Positions 34,111-46,400 of a stretch of DNA of 64,000 nucleotides are shown piece after piece (position 1 is the first letter of the stretch; each line of letters opens with the position of its first letter). Source of the stretch: Rotaria sordida. Taxonomy: Eukaryota > Rotifera > Eurotatoria > Philodinida > Philodinidae. Where the stretch lies: contig CAJNOL010000638.1 in NCBI GenBank assembly GCA_905250125.1, forward strand, positions 31,842 to 95,841, written 5' to 3'. A model generated the notes under the pieces. The model did no database searches and was not told where the DNA came from. It saw nothing but the letters and a program-made list of their open reading frames with translations. The position numbers and the translations under genes are program-made.

Positions 34111-35192
34111 TATTCGGTTTGAATTACATGGGTGTTTACTACTGTTATAAACTTATATAAGAAATGTCTCAATTTTAGAATATATCAAAATTTATGTGAT
34201 TCGAAACGAACATAAACTGTCCGTAGATTGTTCGATATAATGTCCGTTATACCAACAATAGTTTGATACTTAAACAATTGGCTATCCTTTGATCACGTTT
34301 CACTAATAGTGCAAACATTATGAATCAATAATTGATACTTTTGACGTTATTCTCTCTAGGTTCTTACTTTTTTTTGTTTGGCCATCAGTTAAGATTTTAT
34401 TTTATTTATACTTTAGCATGAAGTTTTTACCCGAAAAAAAAAGATCTTGACTGTCTAAAAAGATGCATGTTATCTTCTATTCTTGACTGATAAGATAAAT
34501 ATTATCTCTTCACACAAAATTCTTTTGTTCTAGATTTCTTGTCTAATTCTCGTGACTTAGTTATAGTCTCTACTATATGTCAATAAGACTAATTTTATTC
34601 GTTATTGTTCTATTTTATTTTCAGCTTTGAAAGAAATACATTCAAGATCATGAAATTTCAAATGAAATACAAGAACACCTACACCCACATTTATAATGAT
34701 AAAAGAAAAAAATAATAATTTATTTACATTAAAAATAGATCTAGTGTCTTCTTCCTGCGAACGATGGTTCGTATTCTTAATAAACACGATCCCAAAATAC
34801 TGGTCTGGTTTACAATATAATATGATACGTAAAAACAAGAACCTGGAAAGGATAGGCCTTAGAACGCCGATTGATAGTGGTTGTGCTACTTGGTTAGATC
34901 ACATAAAAAATAATAATTTAATATAGTGCCAAGTTTGAAAAACCTAATAGTTATTGAACAATTGCGAAACTTTTCGATTTGACATTGTTGTAAACATAAT
35001 GATAAAAATTTAATTTAGAATTTACATGATGAAGTTTGACAGCATGTGTATCGTATCCTAATCTCACTTTCTCGTATATTGATAAAGAGTTGTAAAAGAG
35101 TATTGATGTCGAAAAAGTGATTTAAAGTTTATCCGTGTTTTACATAATGGATATGTTTAACTTAAACTTCTTTACATATTTTGATTTACTCA
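34111..35192. other. Intergenic sequence
   Basis: AT-rich DNA. Overlapping short open frames on both strands (34602-34926) show no known motif and look accidental. I see no supported gene. Confidence 0.4.
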
Positions 35193-35292
35193 NNNNNNNN
35201 NNNNNNNNNNNNNNNNNNNNNNNNNNNNNNNNNNNNNNNNNNNNNNNNNNNNNNNNNNNNNNNNNNNNNNNNNNNNNNNNNNNNNNNNNNNN
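35193..35292. other. Assembly gap of 100 N
   Basis: Unlike the first gap, its flanks do not match each other. It lies just upstream of the 180-bp tandem repeat, so the missing part may be more repeat units. Confidence 0.95.
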
Positions 35293-35374
35293 ACCATTAT
35301 GAAGAAAAGTCTAAATTTTATCTATTTAATAGTAATCATGAAGACCATCTCCTTTTTCTTTCTATCCATATTTG

Positions 35375-36078
35375 TTTTTAATATCATTTTTCTTCTACAC
35401 AATTTATCCGCCTCTATTTAGAGAGCCCAAAGATTTATAGAAAATTTAATTCTCTATCTAATAGATCGGAAAAATTGCTCATATAGGAAACAAAAAACAA
35501 ATCGATCACTTTTATCAAATACGAATTCTTGAGCCATTACTCATTGGTTCTTCATGTTTTCGTAAAGCTTTTTCCTCCACACAATTTATTTTCTATCTTG
35601 AGCTACTATATAGATTTGTATAGAATTTAATTCTCTATACAATAGAGCTAACAAAACGATTATATAGACAACAATGAAAACGTCGATTTTTATCAAATAC
35701 TCATTGTCGGAGGATTACCTAATCAATTTTTAATGTTTTTCAAAAGCTTTTACCTCTGCAACATATATCTTTTTCTCTTTCGAAAGCCCATAGATTTGTA
35801 GAGAATTTAATTCTCTATGTAATAGACCGAAAAAATCGTTTATATAGGTAGCAAAGAAATCGACCTTTTTTAACAAATATTCATTCTCTACCGATGAGTC
35901 ATCAATTGTTGGTGTTTCTGAAAAGGTTTTTCTCTACAGGATTTATGATCCTCTCTTCAGAAAGCCTGTAGATTTGTAGAAAATTTAATTATCTATCTAA
36001 TAGATCGAAGAAATCGTTTATATAGATAGCAAAGAAAACGTCCATTTTTAACAAATACTCATTCTCTACCGATGAAAT
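35375..36078 (+). repeat. Tandem array, period about 180 bp, roughly four copies
   Basis: The block AGATTTGTAGAGAATTTAAT or a close variant occurs at 35431, 35612, 35792 and 35970, at spacings of 181, 180 and 178 bp. Each is followed by TCTATNTAATAGA, AAATCGTTTATATAG and CAAATACTCATTCTCTACCG. Copies differ by point changes. The array is non-coding. Confidence 0.88.
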
Positions 36079-36231
36079 GGTAATAGCTGATAGTGGTAAC
36101 TTTATTATTACTATTTTATGCTGTTTTCTAATGTCGAGATAGATCTACCTATCACATTGCACAATCTTTATCGTTTTTTTCTTTTTGTTTAATTTTCTAT
36201 CTTAGTTAATGAATGAATGCCGTTTAAAAAT

Positions 36232-37162
36232 AGTTAGGACATATCAAAAGTAGGAGTGGTGATACTGTAGTGCTGAATATTAAGCTTTAAGAAACTATAC
36301 CTTTCTATATAGTCTGCAAGAGAAAAGAATGCTTTTTTTTCTTTGCTACTTTGATCATACTTCAACTGATATCATAATAATAAAATTTTGATAATATCTG
36401 TCTTATTCACATGTGCCACCGTTCCATGAATGTTAGTGAGTATTTTATAAATAATGTTTGATAGAAACAAGATAGAAAACTGCAGTTTTCACCGTTCCAA
36501 AGAGGAAATGAAGATGCATTGAATCATATATTATAGACTTTTCTAATATTGATTTCTCAAGTATTTTTGTTTGATACTCTAAGTGTCAGAAAAATGTTCT
36601 TGTTTATGAATAACAGAAAAAAAGCACAAAAAAACGTTTTTCACAGCTTTTGCTAAAAAATCATATTGAAGACTCGACTAAAGTGCATATATTATTCATC
36701 TCAGCCTTTCACAGTTTATAGATTTTTGATTAGTGATTTGAATTTATACTTGATAATTGAAAATTCACTGTAAACAACTTATCAGATATTCTTGTTCTTA
36801 AAAAGGTCAATTGAAAATCTTGCAAAAAACATATTAGGAAATCCTGGAGTATATAGTTCGATGTATCTTCATCTTCTCTTTCGAACAATGAAAACCGCAC
36901 TTCTCTATCTTGTTTCTGTCAAAAGTTATTCAAAAAATACAATTGAGTATGTTTTAAAAATGAGTATTAATCTAACCAGCACATATCGTAACGAAACTGA
37001 TCTTATCGAAATTTTATTATTGTGATATTAGTTGAAGTATGATCAAATAGCAAAGAAAAATAGAGCATTCTTTTCTCTATCAGACTATATAGAAAAAAGT
37101 TTCCTAAAGCTTAATATTCAGTATTAAAGTGCCACGGCCCCTACTTTTGGTATGCCCTAAGT
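36232..37162. mobile_element. Fold-back element, family A copy 3
   Basis: The left end AGTTAGGACATATC mirrors the right end GGTATGCCCTAAGT. GTGCTGAATATTAAGCTTTA pairs with AAAGCTTAATATTCAGTA, and TTGATCATACTTCAACTGAT pairs with TTAGTTGAAGTATGATCAA. The GAAGTAT/ATAATAAT block is shared with copy 1. The open frame at 36792-37025 lies in the loop and right arm and has no recognisable domain. Confidence 0.82.
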
Positions 37163-40100
37163 ACTTTTATATTATTAAGACTGTTTGAAATAGTGCTATT
37201 GATTGTTTTATTCTAAGTGATATTTTTGTATGTTAACTTTAATTAACTATTCCTATCTTTCTACAGAAATAAACTATTACTAAACATCAACATTTTTGAA
37301 GCGTGATTCCATCACGACACTATTTTTCACTTGTGAGGCCGAGCTACTATATATTTTGAATTGCTTTTTTTTTCTGTATATAGCTAGTCATCCAAGCGAT
37401 AACTTTCGTATACAAAGCTTTTTTATCACTTCTGTGGTTGAGCCAAAAGTTTTAGCTCTTCACACAACACTGCAACTCGATGTTTATTTTTGATGATTCC
37501 GTCACGGACCTATATTTAAATCATAAAACTATAAAAGAAGGATAAAATTCAATGAAACTTTCATGACATGTAGAGCAGTCCAACTTATGTATCCTCTGAA
37601 AGTAATCAGCGTTATCCGATTTGAATGTGTTGAGATATTGAGAAAAGAAAGTGAAAAAACGTGATTCTGTCACGCTTGGACAGGTCGTATTCACTTCTCT
37701 TTTAGATTAATTTTTAGATTGTTTTATAACACTTATTTTTTAGATCCATTTTTTACTATTTTATTTTTAATCTATGTTTTTTACATCTGATTTTTAGATT
37801 GCGTTTTTAAATCGTTAAATGAATTTTTTTTGTATTAATTATTTTACGTTTGTTTTGTAATGTAAGTTTTTCGTTTTCGCTATGTAAGATGTTTTTTTTT
37901 GTTTGCTTATATTTTTTTAAGTGAAATAAACTAATTTAATTGAAAGATAATTTTTAAATTCACAACAAATATTGACGAGGCAAAAGTTCGAACAGAGCCG
38001 GTAAACTGCGGTTTACCGGAAAAAGTACTAGTGATTTACTGTGATTTATCGCGGTTTTTATCACATGGGTTAATACTTTTAGTATGTATATAGACAACAG
38101 AGATACAAGACTTGGATAAATTCAAACAACTGACTGTATTTCATCGGAATGACGTAAAAGAAGATTTACTCTTCTTCCTGCTATTCTTAACTTTCCAGCG
38201 AAAGTCTTACAACGATTGTTAAGTCTACTGTAGATTCAATACGTTTGTGTAGCCTATGTATAAACCTAATGTGATATTGAGGATTACTATATTTACTATC
38301 CTATGATTAAACAAAACATTAATTTCTAGTTTGAATGATATTCACTAAAATGATTTCAAACATAGAAATTTAGAAGTATTGGATGTAGATGTAGATCTTC
38401 TCTATACTCCACGCCTGAAAACTGTTCGCTTTTTATTGATATTTTCCTGTTGTAATTGATGACATTAAATTCTTTTGAATGTTAGAAAACATAAAATGAT
38501 TATACAAAGATTGCCAAGAATAGTAAAATCTGTTATCATTCTGTTGCTTTCTTTTTTTGTTATATCAAGCGGATAGAGAGGACAAAGTAATTAGGAAAAA
38601 GATAATAAATAAATAACTTGCTTCGTTCTTTCCACTCTACTACTTATCAATATAAAACTTGATAAAATATAAACAATTCTTCTAGTTTATTTTGCTTGAT
38701 TTATTGATTACAAAAGATTTGTATAAACAAAAATAGCTACTTATTAATAAATAAAGACTTTGGATTTTGATTTGATATGAAAATCATTCAAGTAACTTAT
38801 AAAACATATGTTTTTAATTCTTAATTGTCAATTGAATATAATGTATTATGAAAAAATTATTCTAATTATTCAGATTTATAGTAATCAAAAATAAGTACAG
38901 TATACTATTTTTTTTATGCAAAAAAAAACCAATTGATTTATTTTAAATAGATATAATCATCAGAAAAATCTCTAACAAACTATAGTTATTTTTCGTTTTT
39001 TATTCTTGTTATTCTAACCATTGATTTGATTAACAAATAAGCCTGTTTATACATATCCATTATATATACCGAAGATCTCAAAATACTATTATTTATCTTG
39101 ATAAACTCAGTGACACTGATATTGATTATTGTCTAAAATTATAACTAGATCAGTCTACACTTTTCATGTCGATCATATGACGACTGTAACAAATCAATGC
39201 ATCATCCTTGACATCTGTGCAAAAATCAGAAATTGTATTATTTAGATGATTTGCAAACGTAATACCAGCCATTCAAAGGAATATTCCAGAACATTCTAAA
39301 TCTTGCTGTTCAGTGCCTTTTTTTCCATTGATAAGGAATTCTGGAAAAGGAGTCGGACATCTATTGTTCTTGGTTGCTAAAAAAATGCACCAGATGCTTT
39401 CTGCCCCTCCCATCTTGCTAGAGTCTAGAGAGCAAAAACGTCGATTTAAGTTTACATTCACTATTTTCTTTGAAAATATTCACAAAAAGTATGACATTCA
39501 ATCGATGTAATTTTTTAGTACAAAATATTGCTATTGAAACTATGTGATTCATATTCTTTTTGTTGAAAATGTGTATTAAATTAAAATATCTCATTAAATT
39601 TATTATAATTCTATCTTTTTTGATAATCTTATCAGATTGACAAGAATGAATAATTGATCGATATAATATATTCATGTTTTATGGAATTAATATGTAAAAA
39701 AAAAATTTTAAATCAAAGAATATCCTAAAATATTTAAATAAATTTTAATATAGATATTTGTGTATTGGATGAATTACTGTTCAAAATTTCTTGAAAGTCA
39801 AAACGAACTTTTTTAAACCAAATTTAGATTAAAAAAAATCTCTAAGTCAACAAATGTGAGATTAAAACAAAAAAGAATCATTTTAGTTAGTTTTCATGAC
39901 GATATATTTTTAATCATGGAAGACGTTGTAATACAAATCGGTATCAAAGTATTACAAATGAATCAATCTAATCATCATTCGTTATATGTTAAAATAACAA
40001 TATAATTATAATTTAAAAATAATAGCTCATCGTTCAGTCACTTTGTCGTTCTCTTATTATAGCATGATAATCATATGAGAGAAAATTTGAACATTCATAT

Positions 40101-40388
40101 TTCTCGTATCAAAAAAAAAAAATTCGCTTAAAACTTCTCAAGTCACAGTGACCTTCCCTATGGAACACTCTTTATGTTTCAACATGAATTTTTTTTTGTC
40201 TGATCAGACCGTCTTTGATAATCAGATTTCTTAGGTAATATGAATTTATATCAATCAGACTTTTTTTTCCCTATCATGAACTCTAGTTCGGAGAACAGAA
40301 AAATATTGATCACGATAACATATCTATTTCAAGTCTTATGAAGAAAATCCTACAATTAGACAATCACTTTTGTGTCGACACTATGGAC
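37163..40388. other. Intergenic sequence between the large genes
   Basis: AT-rich. CGTGATTCNNTCACG-type short palindromes recur near 37301, 37490 and 37661 and could mark a small inverted-repeat element. GGTTTACCG-type sequence near 38000 resembles segments near 13795 and 13965. Short open frames at 39273-39510 on both strands are not recognisable. No gene is supported. Confidence 0.4.
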
Positions 40389-40819
40389 ATCATGTAGATT
40401 CTAATGAGTTATGAATACACTGAGAAGAACTCATAGTGTTAACTTATTGCTATTAAAATACTGCATTTTTACAGTATTTTTAATATAATATTGTGATTTC
40501 TCATACTGGAAAAATTGATTTTCAATTTAAAATATTTGCATAAAGAGACAAGTCTTAGTGAGAATAGTTTATTATGAAAATTTTAGGTCTTTTGATGTAC
40601 TACTATTCTGAAACAAAATTTTCATAATAAATTATTCTTTTTTACAGTCTATCTCTGTGCAAAATTTCAAATCGAAAAACAGCTTTTTTTACAGTATTTG
40701 TGAGGAGAATCACGTCTTTGATTTAAAGAATACCATAAAAATGCATTGTCTCGGTAACAATAAATTAACAGCATGAACTCTTTTCAAGGTATTCATAGCT
40801 CATTAGAGTATACATGATA
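40389..40819. mobile_element. Fold-back element, family D copy 1
   Basis: The left end ATCATGTAGATTCTAATGAG mirrors CTCATTAGAGTATACATGAT at the right. AATTTATTATGAAAATTTT-type sequences pair at the centre near 40600. A second copy is at 49812-50280. Confidence 0.8.
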
Positions 40820-43458
40820 CACATTATACTAACTCAAACGTAACTAATCACTTGAAGGACTTCCCCAATTAGACAGAATCTTTCAGAGATTATAAAAGAT
40901 TGTCGATTTCATACGATAAAGTAGATTTAGATTAATGTATCTGAAAAATAAAAATGTATAAATCGAATCTTATAGAACTTTGAAAATGTGTCGTTGTGAT
41001 CGGATTCATTTTCATATAATTCTTTCATTGTATTAGTCGTTTTCTGCTTGCTTACTTTCTCTTTCTCGTCTATGGATCGTAGTTATAGATAAGTTGACAA
41101 TCTTTTCTATTTTAAATATATATAATAGTTTGAATTCTTTGCATAGTTCTTTAATTTTGCATTTTTAGTTAAACGATCAAATTAATTGTTTAATATAAAA
41201 GAACAACTAGTAAATATATTTAAAGTCGAATTTATCAATCAATTTGAATCTATCTGAGGTTGAACTTTACCGATAGATGGAGTTAATATACAAATCTTTT
41301 TGAAAAATAAAAAGTATTTAACGTTTTTTTTTTCTTAAAAATTCAATTACTTTATCGATTATTTCTTTTGAAAATTATCTTAATAATATGAATAAGAAAA
41401 CTCAAATAGAAATTTATTTTCATTGGATCATATATAATACTTATTGTGTTTGTTTAGTCATCCTTCTCCAATCTTATCTATCCAGTCTCATTAATTATTA
41501 TTGTCTTTCTTTTTCCTTTGTTTTTCAACATCAAATGTCTTTTTCTTAATTAATAATTAAAATTCTCTCAATTCTTTTATTGATTACCTATTATTCATAT
41601 TGTTACTTTTGTTTTCTTTAATAAAAAGAAAAAAAGAGAAAGCTATTTATTTAATTAAACAAAACACTTTTTCTTTTCTTCTCTCATTAAATTAATATTC
41701 GAATTATTATCGGTAAGAAAAAAAAAATTAAACAGATATTTGTAAAAGGACAATATCAAATGAAACTAAAAGCCTTCTTATCATTAATATCAAATAGCAA
41801 ATTTCAACTTTGCACGATATGAGATATAATTATAATCACTTTTCTTTTTTTTTTCAAAAGATGATTTTTGACGAAAATAAAATTTGACTATATCCATTAA
41901 GTTTAATAATTGATCAAATATTTTAGATAGTAATGATTATTTTATATATTCTTCTTTTTTATGAAATAATGAGTATAATATATATATAGGATTGATATTT
42001 TTCATGGTTTGTGTTATAGTCAACTGAACATTTCATCAGTTTGTTTTGATTTTTATGTATATGAACATTATTGATGAGTGACCGAAGCGTAATATCTTTT
42101 ATCGATTGTTCTCTTTGTATTTTTTGACGATAAAGATCCGTTCTTTTCTTCTACGCTTCACGCAATTGTCTATCCCATTATAATGCATGCTAAGATATGT
42201 ATACACGCACATATATCCATCCAACACGTATATATGTATGTATATATATTGGTTGTAGTCAAGCGTTTCGCTTTTATGACCACTAAATACAGATACTGTT
42301 CATAGTCTCATTTACTTTGAACGATCGATCAAGGATAATGATAGAAGATACGTTGTCATAAATATTATTGCTATTTATTTCTTCGAAAGCTATTCTTTTA
42401 CTCTTAAACTGTATAAGTATGTATCATGATAATCTTTCCTTAATTTGTCAAGTAATTCATTGATTATTATATATAATGTTATTGTTTATAGATAATATAA
42501 TTTATAGTATTATCTCAAATGAGTATAGTTAATTAAATAAAAATAAAAAAACTTTGCTTTTAATCATATAAGTATTAAATGTGATTCAGTTTTATCATAA
42601 TGTTTTATCTTGTCAGTTTTCTACTAATAACATAACGCTATCGTTTTTCTTTGTTCTTCTCTTCCTCTATCGATAGATAGGTCATTTTCATATTAATGTA
42701 CTGAACATTAGTTCTTCTTCTTTTTCATATCATGAATTTTCCTTTTTTTTTTTTTTTTGTCTTATCTCTTCTATTCTCTTTTGACATATAGACAGCTGAA
42801 TGTACTTATTCTAGGTTTTTTTTTTGTTCGACTGATTTTGTTTTGCATAACAAGCAGCAACACAAAAAAAGGCACAGGAAATAGGAGAAAAAAAGTCTTA
42901 ATCACATTTTTATAATCCATTTAACATCATTGTTACACAATAGTCATTTTTTTTGATTGATTTTATTCTTTTAATAGTGAAAATTGATCCCATATAAGCA
43001 AATATATGACAAAAAAACGGGAAGAATTGTTCATTTGTTGATAGATTAATAAATAAGAGTTTTCATATATAATTGTTCATTGCAAAATCAATCAATCAAT
43101 CATCGATAATGCATCATACTTTCTTCTTTCTATTGTTCTCGTCCTTCATTTATAGCCTTTAGCTTATTCTAATGTAGTACTAGATGTGATTTATAATTAT
43201 CAAAATACTCAAGTATTATTATGAGAATTGAGATGAAAAAGATAGACAATATTAGTTTCAACATATATATATATATATATCTTTTCTTTCTTCTAGATCT
43301 TAGTTTATTATAATTATAATTTCTTTTTATTATCACATCAACTTTTGTTTTATTTTGATAATGTAAGTTAATATTTGTATAATATAATTAAACAATTATT
43401 CTTTGATATTTTTTTTTAAGGTAGTAGAAAATAAAAAAAAGAATTTTTTCTTATAATT
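40820..43458. other. Upstream region of liprin-alpha
   Basis: AT-rich DNA with several TA and T tracts (for example 42740-42762 and 43260-43280). There is no gene and no clear inverted element. It is expected to hold the promoter and 5' untranslated exon(s). An acceptor-like T-tract plus AAG at about 43420 may join a 5' leader to the first coding exon. Confidence 0.4.
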
Positions 43459-46400
43459 ATGTATGCCGATATGATTTGTGATGTGATGCCACCAATACCT
43501 GAAGATGGTACTGGTGGTAGTGGTATCAATCATGATGATATTGGATCAGATAATGGTGATGAACCTCAAACAAATATTGAACAGTTAATGGTATCAATGC
43601 TTGAAGAACGTGATAAAGTAAAAAGAAATAAAAATTCTTTTGTAAAATTTATTTATTTATTTTAATATAAAGTTACAAGAAAAATTACATGAAACAGAAG
43701 ATACATTAAATAATTCACAACAAAAATTAATTGATATTGAAAAAGAACGTGATATTTTACTTCGTCAATTATCATTAAATACACCACAGGTTTGTAAACT
43801 ATATGTATATCTATATATCTTTTTTTTTTTTGTGTCCGTTTTATATTCATATATTACGGTAGTTTTTATTCGATATTAAACGTGTGTTTATATCAATCAA
43901 TACGAAATATAAGCAACTGTCATTGATATCTATTTATAAAATCTTTCGATTTTTAACAAGGCTACTTTTTTTTTCTTTTCGAATACGATTCGTTACTTAC
44001 TTGTTTATATATATAGATCATTAATGATAAATATAATGATCGTCCTTAATGATAATAAATATTTAGCTATTTTCTTTTTACATAACTCATATCATCAAAA
44101 TATCGTTATGTTATTTTTTTTGTTTTTTCATAATTCTCAGTTATGTTCATATATATTGAAAATTTATAATGATTAGATCATTCTTTTTATTGTTTTGTAA
44201 TCTATCATAGGGGAATTGAATACATATAACATTCTTATGTAATTTAATATAGATAATGAAATGTGATGCTCTTCGTTTTTTTTCTTTTTGTATTTAAGGA
44301 TAATGAAGACAAAAAAAAATACGTGACATTCAATAGATTGATATCATATTATTTTTATGATTGATTGTCTATTAAAAAGAAAAAAAAAGTAAACGTCATT
44401 TTAATACCAAACAAATCGATCTATTATTCTTTTTGATGCGTTTATATGTATAGTGCTTACTTATAATTTTTTTTTAACCAATTTCAATTGACGACAACGC
44501 TAGGTGACATTGCACTGTTTTATTATTCATATCCATTGACTAGAGGTATTATATAGACCTTGGGTTTTATCCTCGGAGAACATCATCAAGATTGTATACA
44601 TTGAAATATATTCAACAAACCAATCGTTTAATACAAGGTTATATTGATGACAATTCATGATTACCGATGACAACGTCACTACTTAGTAATGTGTGAAAAT
44701 GATGATTGAACTGCTTCAATAAACAAATCGTTGCAAGAATAATTTTTACTTCTATTTGTTCTTTCTAAGCATAGTCAAAGGAAGTCTAAAAGAAAAGAAG
44801 GAGAAAGAGATATATATAAATAGAGAAACGCGAGAAAGAGAAAACCAACACAAGAACGACAAATTTGTCGATTATTTAGCTTTACCGATAATCAACTACA
44901 CATAGACATTCTCATGTTGATGTCTATTTGATCAATTCAAGTATATATATATATATATAGTGGATGGATCAAACAAACTTAGTTTTTTTCGATACAAATC
45001 AATCTGATTATTTCATTAAAATGCATTCATCATCAAACCTTTACGATTATTTAATCAATAATTTGGATAAAAATGATGATGATTACAGTGATAATGATTT
45101 ATCGACTGAAACAAATACAATAACAATGACAAGTTCAACAAGTAGTGATAGTGCAATTGCATTTGATGATGTTGATGATAACGATTTAATGAATGATAAA
45201 CAAGCAAAATATCAATATTTATGGCCAAAAAAATTTATAGCAACCCAATCAGAAGCATTCATGGATTTTTCACAAACATTGAATTTTTTAAATCAATATG
45301 ACCAACAAACGATTTATGATAATGAAATTTCAATGACAAAATATACACAACCATTACCATGGACAAAGTCAACATATTCTCATTTATATTCTGAGAAGGT
45401 TTAGATATTAACTATTGATTAAACACATCTTTAGAAAAATATTTCATCATAGAAAGAAAAATAAAACAATGAATTGTTGTTATTTTTATTTTAGGATTAT
45501 GTAACCCTTGTTCGTGAATTAGCTCAATTACGTGAACAACTAACTGAAAAAGACGATGAAGTAACAGAACTTAAAGCTGAACGAAATAATACACGTGTAA
45601 ATAAATAAATCAAATCGAAATATTTCTCAGAATTCTTAAAAGAATGTTTTTTTTTATTTTTTTTTTATTTAGTTACTTCTAGAACATTTAGAACAACTTG
45701 TTGCTCGACATGAACGTTCAATACGAACAACAGTTATGCGTAGACAAGCTCAAGGTGTTTCATCGGAAGTTGAAGTACTTAAAGCATTGAAATCTTTATT
45801 TGAACATCATAAAGCATTAGATGAAAAAGTAAACTCTTTTTTTGTTTATTCTTAAATGATATTTATTAAAAAAAAAATATTATTTTTGCTTTTTTTTTTT
45901 TGTATTATAATAAGGTTCGAGAACGTCTAAAAATTGAAATTGAAAAAAATATACAACTTAAAGATGAACTTGAACGAACAAAAAATGAAGTAAGAATATA
46001 TATATAAATCAATTATTAAAAAATGTAATTAGTCAAAAAAAAGATTTATTATTTTCTTACAATAGATAAGATAACACATATCATCATAGAAAAAAACAAA
46101 AAATATTCATCTATTTGACATATCTCTTTGCTTTTTGTATTAAATTTGAATACATATATATATATACTTGAATTTAGTTTTATTTAATAATATACTAATA
46201 ACTATATTATTATGTTCACACATTGATCTGTTTTTATCAATAGTCATACAAAATATCTATCAGTGAGTTGTTATTAACAAAAATCAACAACAGGAATAAA
46301 TGACCTTGACTATTTGTTGAGTTTTATCTTTAATAGACAAATAAGAATATGATGTAGTATGTAATAGAAACAATACAGTGATGTTGTCCCATGTGAAAAC

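Noticed and set aside
34602..34926. Overlapping frames on both strands
   Set aside because: No motif, no splice context, codon use unlike the neighbouring genes.
35375..36078. CRISPR array
   Set aside because: The ~180-bp units are contiguous tandem repeats without unique spacers, in a eukaryotic genome.
36792..37025. 77-residue frame in the family A copy 3
   Set aside because: It spans the loop and right arm of a fold-back. No transposase motif.
39273..39510. Slightly GC-richer overlapping frames
   Set aside because: Open on both strands over the same bases with no recognisable domain, so probably chance or a repeat fragment.
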